A stretch of 64,000 nt of DNA from Nonomuraea candida (GTDB lineage Bacteria > Actinomycetota > Actinomycetes > Streptosporangiales > Streptosporangiaceae), in NCBI RefSeq assembly GCF_000725485.1, contig NZ_JOAG01000007.1:161061-225060 (forward strand), written 5' to 3'. The position numbers were made by a program, and so were the translations under genes. The notes under the pieces are model-generated. The model did not search any database and was not told the DNA's origin. It saw nothing but the letters and a program-made list of their open reading frames with translations. Below, one piece after another: positions 24,175-30,904 of the stretch; within the stretch, counting starts at the first letter, position 1, and every line of letters begins with the position of its first letter.

Positions 24175-24422
24175 GTGCTCTCGCTTCCGTTCATGGCTCT
24201 TTCGGCCAGCATCTGGCGCCCACTCTTCGGGCGGACACCCAGGCGGAAGCAGACGTACCCATGCGGATACTCTCAGTTACCTCCTTAAATCCAAACAACC
24301 CGTCAAAACCCACAGATCTCACTAGTAACAGGCGTACAGCCCGCTTTCCCGGCGAGTTCCCGGGGCGAGCAGGCGGCGCGCACCCCGGCCGGGCCGCGCG
24401 CCGCCTCCGCGGGGCCGCTCCG

Positions 24423-25952
24423 TCAGCGGGTGACGGCGCAGGCGTCCCGGTTGAGGGAGAACCGGCTCGGCAGGGACGTGTCGCCGGTGTGGTCGGCGAG
24501 GTAGCCCATGGTGACGCTCTGGCCGGGGGCGATGGAACCGTTGTGGCCGGCGTCGCCCGCGATGATCATGTCCCCGCTCTGGGTGAGGTCGGTGTTCCAG
24601 TCCGAGACGACGCTCTGGCCGCGGGAGAGCGGGAAGCGCAGGGTCCAGCCGTTGATCGGCGTGGTGCCGGCGTTGGTGATGGTGAGATCGACGGTCATGC
24701 CCCGGCCCCAGGTCCGCGTGGCGATCGCGATCCGGCAGGCCGGCTTCTCGTGGGCGAACGAGAGGCGGTGCAGGCCGCCGGGGAGGTCGTTGACGACGTA
24801 CAGCTCGCCCTCGGGCGTCGCGCCGAAGGCGGTGACCTGCGTCGGCATCTCGCCGATCTCGGCCTGCGCGTAGCCGCCCGCGCCGTTCTCGCGCAGCGCC
24901 CAGACCGTGGAGTAGCAGTAGTCGGCGGCGATGTAGGTGCCGCCCACCAGGTGGGCGAACTCCTGCCCGCGGTACACCTGCCCGCCGATCACCGCGCAGC
25001 CGCCGGTGTGCGGGGAGTAGGTGAAGACCGGCCTGGTGTACGCGGCCCCGGACCGGCACTGCGTCTCGTCGAACACCTCCAGCCCTTCGTAGCAGGACCA
25101 GCCGAGGTTCGCCCCGGCCTGCCCGCCGGGCTTGACGTGGTTGATCTCCTCCCACCGGCCCTGGCCGACGTCGGCGATCCACAGCGAGCCGTCCGCGTGG
25201 TCCACGGAGAAGCGCCAGGGGTTGCGGCCGCCGTACATCCAGATCTCGTCCAGGCCGTCCTCGCCGACGAACGGGTTGTCCTGCGGCACGCAGTAGGCCA
25301 GGTCGCCGCAGCTCCGGCTGACGTCGATGCGCAGGATCTTGCCCAGCAGGGTGTCCAGCCGCTGCCCGGTGTCGAAGGGGTCTCCCGAGCCGCCGCCGTC
25401 GCCGATGCTCATGTAGAGGAGGCCGTCCTTGCCGAAGGTGATCTGGCCGCCGTTGTGGTTGCTGTGCTCGGGGTGCTCCTGGGAGAGCAGGGGCTCCAGG
25501 CGGGCGTCGTCCAGCCGGTACCGGGCCAGGGTCACCGCGCCGTCGGGCAGCGCGGTGTAGGCGAGGTAGAGGTCCTGGCTCCGGGCGAAGTCGGGCGCCA
25601 GGGCGATGCCGAGCAGGCCCCGCTCGTTGCCGGACTCGTCCACCGACGCCGTGATGTCGATGATCGGGGCCTGCGCCAGCCCGGTGTCGGGGTGGTAGAC
25701 GCGCACGGTGCCGCGCTTCTCGGTGATGAACAGCCGCTCGGTCCCGTCGTCGGGGGCGGCGATGGCGGTGGGACGGCGCAGCCCGAAGGCGACCTGCGTG
25801 GTGGTCGCGTGAATCTCCTCCAGCGGCACCGTGGCCGCGGAGCCGCTGGTGGCGGCCGCCGCGGCGGCCGATGGGGTGAGGGCGTTCACGGGGGCGAGCA
25901 GGGGCAGGGACAAGGCGAGCAGCACGGGGGCCGCCCAGCGTCTTCCTGGCAT
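24423..25952 (-). CDS. Secreted PQQ-type sugar (aldose/sorbosone) dehydrogenase-like protein with C-terminal CBM2
   Basis: The ATG at 25952 is preferred: GGAG lies 7 nt upstream and it begins a clean signal peptide (M-P-G-R-R-W-A-A-P-V-L-L-A-L, A-rich to ~32). Residues ~50-395 form a six-bladed quinoprotein-like propeller with G-L-R-R-P-T-A-I-A, E-R-G-L-L-G-I-A-L-A-P-D-F, and S-N-H-N-G-G-Q-I-T-F-G, which carries the family's catalytic His. Residues ~400-509 are a family-2 carbohydrate-binding module (C...W-G-R-G-M...I-N-G-W-T-L...W-N...C). It would be an extracellular sugar-oxidising or sugar-binding protein anchored to cellulose or chitin. The propeller/CBM2 fusion is known in actinomycetes. 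It faces away from the siderophore genes. Confidence 0.88.
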   Translation of the reverse strand: MPGRRWAAPVLLALSLPLLAPVNALTPSAAAAAATSGSAATVPLEEIHATTTQVAFGLRRPTAIAAPDDGTERLFITEKRGTVRVYHPDTGLAQAPIIDITASVDESGNERGLLGIALAPDFARSQDLYLAYTALPDGAVTLARYRLDDARLEPLLSQEHPEHSNHNGGQITFGKDGLLYMSIGDGGGSGDPFDTGQRLDTLLGKILRIDVSRSCGDLAYCVPQDNPFVGEDGLDEIWMYGGRNPWRFSVDHADGSLWIADVGQGRWEEINHVKPGGQAGANLGWSCYEGLEVFDETQCRSGAAYTRPVFTYSPHTGGCAVIGGQVYRGQEFAHLVGGTYIAADYCYSTVWALRENGAGGYAQAEIGEMPTQVTAFGATPEGELYVVNDLPGGLHRLSFAHEKPACRIAIATRTWGRGMTVDLTITNAGTTPINGWTLRFPLSRGQSVVSDWNTDLTQSGDMIIAGDAGHNGSIAPGQSVTMGYLADHTGDTSLPSRFSLNRDACAVTR

Positions 25953-26279
25953 TCGGGGCTCCAGTGGCAGGGCTTCGTCGGGACGTCGGAGGTCGGGGGT
26001 CACCCGGACCGGACGGTATCCGCTCGCCCGCCGCCCCAGCCAGGCCCGCGCCCGCCGGGTGCGAGGCCGCCGCGCCGTGCCTGGTCCGTTCCGCCCTCTG
26101 ACCGGGGAAGATCCGCAAACCGTCCCGAGGGGCCCGCCACCGGGCGAATGAAACGTACATCGGCGCCGGCCCGCGGCCGATCGCGCTCCCCTATTACCCG
26201 TGACGTAATTGTGCGTCCTACCCGCGTCGCGACATCCTCACCCATGTCGCTTTTGCAGAGATCACTACAGGGAGCCGTC
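25953..26279. other. Intergenic region between divergent genes
   Basis: No gene seen. It should hold promoters for the sugar-dehydrogenase-like gene (minus) and the small secreted protein (plus). A short dyad TTACCCGTGACGTAA lies near 26194-26208; its role is unknown. Confidence 0.5.
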
Positions 26280-26696
26280 ATGAGACGCATCGCCACCGCC
26301 GCCCTCGCCACCTTTGCCGCCCTCGCCACCGGGACGATGCTCGGCGCCCCCGCCCAGGCGGCGGCGACGGGGAACGTCTGGGTGACCGGCTCCGCCGCCT
26401 ATGACACCTACATCGTGGGCGTCGGCGCCCAGAGCCCCGCCGGCCTGGTGAAGCTCGACCTCTATGTCTCGGCCGGGCAGGTCATCACCGGGGTGCGCAA
26501 CGGCACGTCGCTGTGCCAGTACGGCTCCTTCGCGGCGACCTGCACCCTGAGCCAGGGGTCTTTCCCGCAGTACTTCGAGGTGACGGTCAAGCGGCAGGAG
26601 TCCGCCCGCGGGCCGTTCCACCTGAGGGCCGTGGCCACCACGTCGGTGCCCGAGCGCGACTACGCCGACAACAGCGCGGTCCTGGAGACGTACTGA
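26280..26696 (+). CDS. Small secreted protein of unknown function
   Basis: A 138-residue protein with a clear signal peptide (M-R-R-I-A-T-A-A-L-A-T-F, cleavage likely after A-Q-A near 27). The mature part is beta-rich, with aromatic and small residues alternating, and contains two cysteines about 10 residues apart (~81 and ~91), which could form a disulphide. The C-terminal A-V-A-T-T-S-V-P-E-R-D-Y-A-D-N-S resembles CARDB/DUF11-like extracellular beta folds, but this is weak. A hairpin terminator follows 12 nt after the stop. No function assigned. Confidence 0.75.
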   Translation: MRRIATAALATFAALATGTMLGAPAQAAATGNVWVTGSAAYDTYIVGVGAQSPAGLVKLDLYVSAGQVITGVRNGTSLCQYGSFAATCTLSQGSFPQYFEVTVKRQESARGPFHLRAVATTSVPERDYADNSAVLETY

Positions 26697-26708
26697 CCAG
26701 GTCCCGAA

Positions 26709-26747
26709 CGACCGGAGCCCCCCTCGCGAGGACGCGGGCTCCGGTCG
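26709..26747 (+). terminator. Hairpin terminator after small secreted gene
   Basis: CGACCGGAGCCC at 26709-26720 and its exact reverse complement at 26736-26747 form a 12-bp stem with a 15-nt loop, 12 nt after the stop codon. There is no T run, as is common in actinomycetes. Confidence 0.7.
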
Positions 26748-26795
26748 CGTGAGCGGCCGTCCCGCCCCCGCTCGCAGGCGTGAAACGATCGGGAC

Positions 26796-27746
26796 ATGAA
26801 CGATTTCCTGACCCCGCAGGACCTCGCCCGCCGCACCTCGGCCGCGCTGGACGCGGCCGTCGCGGCAGGGCGTGACCTCGGGCTCACCGTGACCGACGCC
26901 AAGGTGCTGCACGACCTGTTCTCCGTCGTCGTCCACCTCGCGCCGGCGCCGGTGGTGGTCCGGGTGCCGACCGTCCTGCCGCGCCACGCGGGCTTCGACT
27001 CCCCCGCCGAGCGCCAGCGGGCGGAGCTGGACGTGACACAGTGGCTGGCCGGCCAGGGCGTTCCCGTGATCCCGCCCAGCCCGCTGGTGCCACGGGAACC
27101 GGTGTCGCGTGACGGGTTCTCGATGACGTTCTGGCAGTTCGTGGAGGAGGACCGGGACAAGGAGCCCGACTACGTGGCCAACTCCGAGAGCGTCGCCGAC
27201 CTGCACGCCGCGATGCGCGCCTACCCGGGCCGGCTGGAGTTCCTGTCCGCGGCCGAGCCGGGGTTCGTCGCCGACAGCCTCGCCCGGCTCGGCGACCGCC
27301 CCGACCTCATCGAGCCGGCCGACCTCGACCGCGCCCGCCGCGAGTGGCGGGCCCTGGAGCCCTTCGTACGCTCCCGCGCGGCGTTCGAGGCCAGGTTCCC
27401 CGGGATCGACCTGCAGCCCATCCACGGTGACTCCCCGCCCGCGAACATCTTCTCCGGAACGCGCGGCGACCTCTACTCCGACTTCGAGCTGGTCTCGCTG
27501 GGCCCCGTCGAGTGGGACCTGGCGGGCCTCGGCCCGGACCACGAGTCCGCCTACGACCGGGGCGCGCTGCGCAACGGGCTGCGGCCGCTGGACGAGGACG
27601 TCATGCGCTTCGTCAACGCCATCGGCATGCTGCGGGTCGTGGCCTGCCTCCCGCTCGTGCCGCAGCTGCCGGTGCTGCTCGACTACCTGAAGCCGGCCCT
27701 GGAGCAGTGGCGGACGACCCCCTTCGCGGGCGGCCTGGCCGTCTGA
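26796..27746 (+). CDS. APH-family phosphotransferase (kinase-like)
   Basis: A 316-residue member of the aminoglycoside phosphotransferase/choline kinase-like fold. The catalytic loop I-H-G-D-S-P-P-A-N-I-F (~209-219) supplies the base Asp and Mg-binding Asn, and D-F-E (~229) takes the place of the D-x-D/DFG metal site. It lacks resistance-enzyme hallmarks that would name a drug substrate. It lies 193 bp upstream of the BtrH-like gene on the same strand; kinases of this fold occur in antibiotic and RiPP loci, so it may belong to the BtrH/YcaO set, but the hairpin between them suggests separate transcription. Confidence 0.82.
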   Translation: MNDFLTPQDLARRTSAALDAAVAAGRDLGLTVTDAKVLHDLFSVVVHLAPAPVVVRVPTVLPRHAGFDSPAERQRAELDVTQWLAGQGVPVIPPSPLVPREPVSRDGFSMTFWQFVEEDRDKEPDYVANSESVADLHAAMRAYPGRLEFLSAAEPGFVADSLARLGDRPDLIEPADLDRARREWRALEPFVRSRAAFEARFPGIDLQPIHGDSPPANIFSGTRGDLYSDFELVSLGPVEWDLAGLGPDHESAYDRGALRNGLRPLDEDVMRFVNAIGMLRVVACLPLVPQLPVLLDYLKPALEQWRTTPFAGGLAV

Positions 27747-27822
27747 CGAGGCTCTTTGCCGCGCGGCCCGAGCGACCGGCGACGCCCTTCGGCGGGCCGC
27801 CCGGCCTGCCGGCGCCCCCGGC

Positions 27823-27855
27823 GGGTGGACTCTCCCCCGGTGGGAGAGTCCACCC
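27823..27855. promoter_or_regulatory. Perfect 14-bp dyad, possible MerR-type operator or terminator
   Basis: GGGTGGACTCTCCC, a 5-nt spacer CCGGT, then its exact reverse complement. The G-A-C-T-C-T-C-C-C core with a short spacer resembles the dyads lying between the -35 and -10 of MerR-controlled promoters in actinomycetes. It is 85 bp before the BtrH-like gene. It could instead be the terminator of the phosphotransferase gene, 77 nt upstream; there is no T run. Confidence 0.6.
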
Positions 27856-27939
27856 TGATGGCGTGCACGACGAACCTCCCGCGCTCCCCGGACCTCCGGC
27901 CGCACGTCCCCCGATCACCCCCGCTCAGGAGAGCACCGC

Positions 27940-28941
27940 ATGACCCCCAGCATGAGCATGGCGCCGAACGTCGACACCCGCGGCGGTCAGCACTGCGAGA
28001 CGACGGCCCTGGGCGTGCTGCTGCGGCACCAGGGGATCGACCTGTCCGAGCCCATGCTCTTCGGCCTCGGCTCCGGCCTGTCCTTCGTCTACTGGGACGG
28101 CAAGGCGATGGACTTCCCCTTCCTCGGCGGCCGGGTCAAGCCCTTCGAGCTCACCAGGAACCTGGCCGCCCGGCTCGGCCTGGACCTCGCCGTCCAGGAG
28201 ACCACCTCACCCCGCCGGGCCTGGGAGAACGTGGCGGCCCTCATCGACGCGGGCCGCCCCGTCGGGCTCCAGCTCGACAGCTACCACCTGGACTACTTCA
28301 CCGCGAAGGTGCACTTCGGCGGCCACATCGTCGCCATGTACGGCTACGACGACCACGACGCCCACCTGGTGGACACCGCCCAGCAGGGCGGCGCGGTCAC
28401 CACCGGCCTGGACAGCCTCGCCCGGGCCAGGGCCGAGCGCGGCCCGATGACGGCCAGGCACCGCTCCTTCACCCTCACCGCGCCGGCCGCCCCGCCCGCC
28501 GTCGAGGAGCGGCTCGTCCCGGCCATCACCGCGTGCGCCGACGCCTTCCTCGCCCCGCCCATCGCCAACCTCGGCCACCGGGGCGTGGCGAAGGCCGCCG
28601 AGCTGGCGCCCACCTGGCTCCGGCGCGCCGCCGACCCGGGGCGTGACCTGCCGCACGCCGCCCTCCTGATGGAGCGGGCCGGCACCGGCGGCGCGCTGTT
28701 CCGCAACCTCTACCGAGACTTCCTCGCCGAGTGCGCCGGCCTGCTCGACGACGACCGCCTGCGCACCGGCCACCGGCTCTACGCGGAGGCGGCCGTCCTG
28801 TGGACAGAGACCGCGGCGCTGATCGCCAAGGCCGGCGAGTCGGCCGACGCGGAGTGTCTCACGCGCGCCGCCGGCCTCCTGCGCGACCTCGCCCGCGTGG
28901 AACGCGAGGCCATGCAGTCCCTCAGCCGCCTGGGCCGCTGA
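27940..28941 (+). CDS. BtrH N-terminal-domain (DUF4872-like) protein
   Basis: A 333-residue protein resembling BtrH, the butirosin enzyme that moves an acyl chain from a carrier protein to an aminoglycoside amine. The N-terminal papain-like half has G-G-Q-H-C-E-T-T-A-L-G-V-L at ~15-27 (candidate catalytic Cys19) and F-G-G-H-I-V-A-M-Y-G-Y-D-D at ~127-139 (candidate His), followed by A-H-L-V-D-T-A. The C-terminal half is helical (DUF4872-like). AGGAGAG precedes the ATG. It is the first of a set with a 41-residue peptide and a YcaO gene. The acyl or peptidyl donor and acceptor are unknown; a transferase or peptide-release role on the small peptide is inference. Confidence 0.82.
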   Translation: MTPSMSMAPNVDTRGGQHCETTALGVLLRHQGIDLSEPMLFGLGSGLSFVYWDGKAMDFPFLGGRVKPFELTRNLAARLGLDLAVQETTSPRRAWENVAALIDAGRPVGLQLDSYHLDYFTAKVHFGGHIVAMYGYDDHDAHLVDTAQQGGAVTTGLDSLARARAERGPMTARHRSFTLTAPAAPPAVEERLVPAITACADAFLAPPIANLGHRGVAKAAELAPTWLRRAADPGRDLPHAALLMERAGTGGALFRNLYRDFLAECAGLLDDDRLRTGHRLYAEAAVLWTETAALIAKAGESADAECLTRAAGLLRDLARVEREAMQSLSRLGR

Positions 28942-29091
28942 CCGCGCCATCCATTGCCCTTTACCGACTTATCATTCATCCTTCACCCTTTCCAGGAATG
29001 CCGCGAGGCGGCCTTTCGAAGCTTGCATCGGCTTTTCGGGCGTTTTATCCGGGCAGAGCTACGATGGGCAGGACAGAGAAAGGCGAAAGCC

Positions 29092-29217
29092 ATGGGAAAT
29101 GTCGTGGACTATGTCGTCGTCGAATCCCTGGACCGGCCGAACCAGCGGCTCACCCAGACCGAGCTGGACCGCCTCGCGGAGCTGTCACCCGCCCCGCCCG
29201 ATGACCAGGACCGGTGA
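29092..29217 (+). CDS. 41-residue peptide, candidate RiPP precursor
   Basis: The ORF starts at ATG 29092, with AAAGG 8 nt upstream, and ends inside the start of the YcaO gene. It begins M-G-N-V-V-D-Y-V-V-V-E-S-L-D and continues through a charged helix (L-T-Q-T-E-L-D-R-L-A-E-L) to a short S-P-A-P-P-D-D-Q-D-R tail. It has no Cys; Ser11, Thr20, Thr22 and Ser30 are the only hydroxyl residues, so a classic azole-type core is not evident. Overlap with YcaO and a leader-like amphipathic helix make it a candidate YcaO substrate, or a small partner protein. An upstream 150-bp AT-richer gap is the likely promoter. It could also be a chance ORF. Confidence 0.6.
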   Translation: MGNVVDYVVVESLDRPNQRLTQTELDRLAELSPAPPDDQDR

Positions 29218-30805
29218 ACCGCACACCCCGCCACCCGGCCCGCCATCCGGCCCGCAGCTCGGCCCGCCGGCCGATCGGCAGTCCGGCCCGTCCGCCGGCT
29301 TGCCGGCCGTCGGGCCGGCCCGGCGGGCGGTGGAGCGGGACGTGCCGCTCGCCGAGGCCGGGAGGCGGGCGGAGGCGGCACTGACCGCGCTGAACCTGCG
29401 GGCACGCCTGGTGGACCTGGGCGAAGGCCGCGACCCGACCGCCTGGTGGTGCGGCCTGACCCCGGGGACGAGCGACCGCGGCTCGACCGCCTGCTCGTGC
29501 GACCCGACCCCCGGGACGAGCGACCGCGACCCGACCCCCGGGACGAGCGACCGCGACCCGGCCGCCGGAACGGGTGACGGCGTCCTCGCGGCTTGCGGCA
29601 TGGGCAAGGGGCGTCCCCTGGAGGCCCGGGTGGGCGCCCTGTTCGAGGCGATCGAGCACCACCTGACCGGCCCGGCCGGGTTCGACCCCGCCCAGGTGGA
29701 GCGGGCGGCGCCCGCCGAGGTCGCCGCCGGTCCGCTGCGAGCGGAGGCGTGCGCGCCGCTGCTGGCCGCGACGCCCGGCCGGGCGATGGCCTGCCTGCCT
29801 TACCGCGCCCTCGGCGGAGGAGCCGAGACGCCGGTGCCGTTCTTCCTCTCCGCCCCCTGGTACGCCGGAACCGCACGGTGGCACGCGGCGGCCGGGGACG
29901 ACTGCGACTACACCCACCTCATGCGCTACAGCTGCAACAGCGGCTCCGCCGTGGGCGTCACGACCGCCGAGGCCCTGCTGCACGCCCTCAACGAGACCAT
30001 CGAACGGGACGCCCTTTCCCTGCTCCTGGTACGCGCCTTCCTGAGCCGCGACCCTCCCCCGCTCCGGCTGATCGACCCGCGCACGCTTCCTCCGGGCCCG
30101 CGGCGGGCGTACGCGACGGCGGAGGAGCTGACCGGATCGCCCGTGCGGCTGCTGGACATCACCAGTGACGTCGGCGTGCCCACCATGCTCGCCTACACCC
30201 CGCCCACGCCCGCGCGCCCGCACCGTCGCGGCGCCGGGACCTCGCTGAGCCCGTCGCACGCCGCCTGGCGGGCCCTCACCGAGCTGGTACAGACCACCCT
30301 CGGCGAGCGCCTGTCCCGCCCGGGAGCTCGCGGACGCTACGACCTGGCCGGGCTGGCGGCCCACCCCGCGCTGCGCGCCTGCGGGCGGTTCGACCTCACC
30401 GGCCGGCTGCGCGCGGCCAGGACGGTCCCCTTCCCGCGCGGTGGCCATCCGGGCGAACCCTCCGGCGAGACCGGCGAGACCGGCGGGACCGGCGAGTTCG
30501 GCGGGACGGACGGGACCCCCGGCGGCCAGCTCCGGCGGGTGGCCGCGATGCTGGCCGCGCGCGGCTTCACGGCCTATCACCGCACGGTGCGCACCCTGCC
30601 CTGCGGGGTCGTGGCCGTGCACGTGCTCGTACCGGGCCTGGAGCGGTTCATGCTGGTCACCGACGGCAACCTCGTCCTGCCCGGACGGCGGGGACAGGCC
30701 CTCGTGACGGGCCGCGAGGCCGGGGGCTCCGCGCCCGGCAGGGGCTCCCCACCTGGCAAGGTCTCCGCGCGCGGCGGAGTTTCCGAACCGGCACCGCGCG
30801 ATTGA
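29201..30805 (+). CDS. YcaO-domain protein (stand-alone)
   Basis: A 534-residue protein from ATG 29201, which overlaps the peptide gene by 17 bp; a GTG at 29331 is an alternative start. YcaO ATP/Mg motifs are present: G-M-G-K-G-R-P-L-E-A-R-V-G-A-L-F-E-A-I-E-H (~131-151), S-G-S-A-V-G-V-T-T-A-E-A-L-L-H-A-L-N with E-T-I-E-R-D-A (~247-272), and E-L-V-Q (~360). YcaO enzymes activate peptide backbone amides with ATP to form azolines, thioamides or amidines. No E1/ThiF-like partner, dehydrogenase or TfuA gene is adjacent, so it is not a standard azole synthetase set. Two repeat-rich insertions (~85-120 and ~415-440) and a Gly-rich C-terminus without P-x-P-x-P are unusual. Reaction and product unknown. 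Confidence 0.85.
   Translation: MTRTGEPHTPPPGPPSGPQLGPPADRQSGPSAGLPAVGPARRAVERDVPLAEAGRRAEAALTALNLRARLVDLGEGRDPTAWWCGLTPGTSDRGSTACSCDPTPGTSDRDPTPGTSDRDPAAGTGDGVLAACGMGKGRPLEARVGALFEAIEHHLTGPAGFDPAQVERAAPAEVAAGPLRAEACAPLLAATPGRAMACLPYRALGGGAETPVPFFLSAPWYAGTARWHAAAGDDCDYTHLMRYSCNSGSAVGVTTAEALLHALNETIERDALSLLLVRAFLSRDPPPLRLIDPRTLPPGPRRAYATAEELTGSPVRLLDITSDVGVPTMLAYTPPTPARPHRRGAGTSLSPSHAAWRALTELVQTTLGERLSRPGARGRYDLAGLAAHPALRACGRFDLTGRLRAARTVPFPRGGHPGEPSGETGETGGTGEFGGTDGTPGGQLRRVAAMLAARGFTAYHRTVRTLPCGVVAVHVLVPGLERFMLVTDGNLVLPGRRGQALVTGREAGGSAPGRGSPPGKVSARGGVSEPAPRD
29451..29571 (+). repeat. 27-bp in-frame repeats inside the YcaO gene
   Basis: The DNA encodes a nine-residue unit D-P-T-P-G-T-S-D-R, twice in full and once diverged on each side (L-T-P-G-T-S-D-R; D-P-A-A-G-T-G-D-G). 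It inserts a flexible loop before the first YcaO nucleotide motif. Confidence 0.85.
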
Positions 30806-30904
30806 CCGTCGCATCGGGAACGGCGGCCCGATTTGCCGATTCACGGACGCCGCCTATGACGCTATAAGTCCTATTTCCGCGCGACATAAGCGCACACTGG
30901 TTAT

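Noticed and set aside
26796..27746. Aminoglycoside resistance gene
   Set aside because: Only the general APH fold is visible; no motif of known resistance enzymes and no evidence for a drug substrate.
29099..29200. YcaO start at 29099
   Set aside because: That stretch is out of frame with and fully overlapping the peptide ORF, and is Ser/Pro/Arg-rich; ATG 29201 or GTG 29331 is a more likely start.
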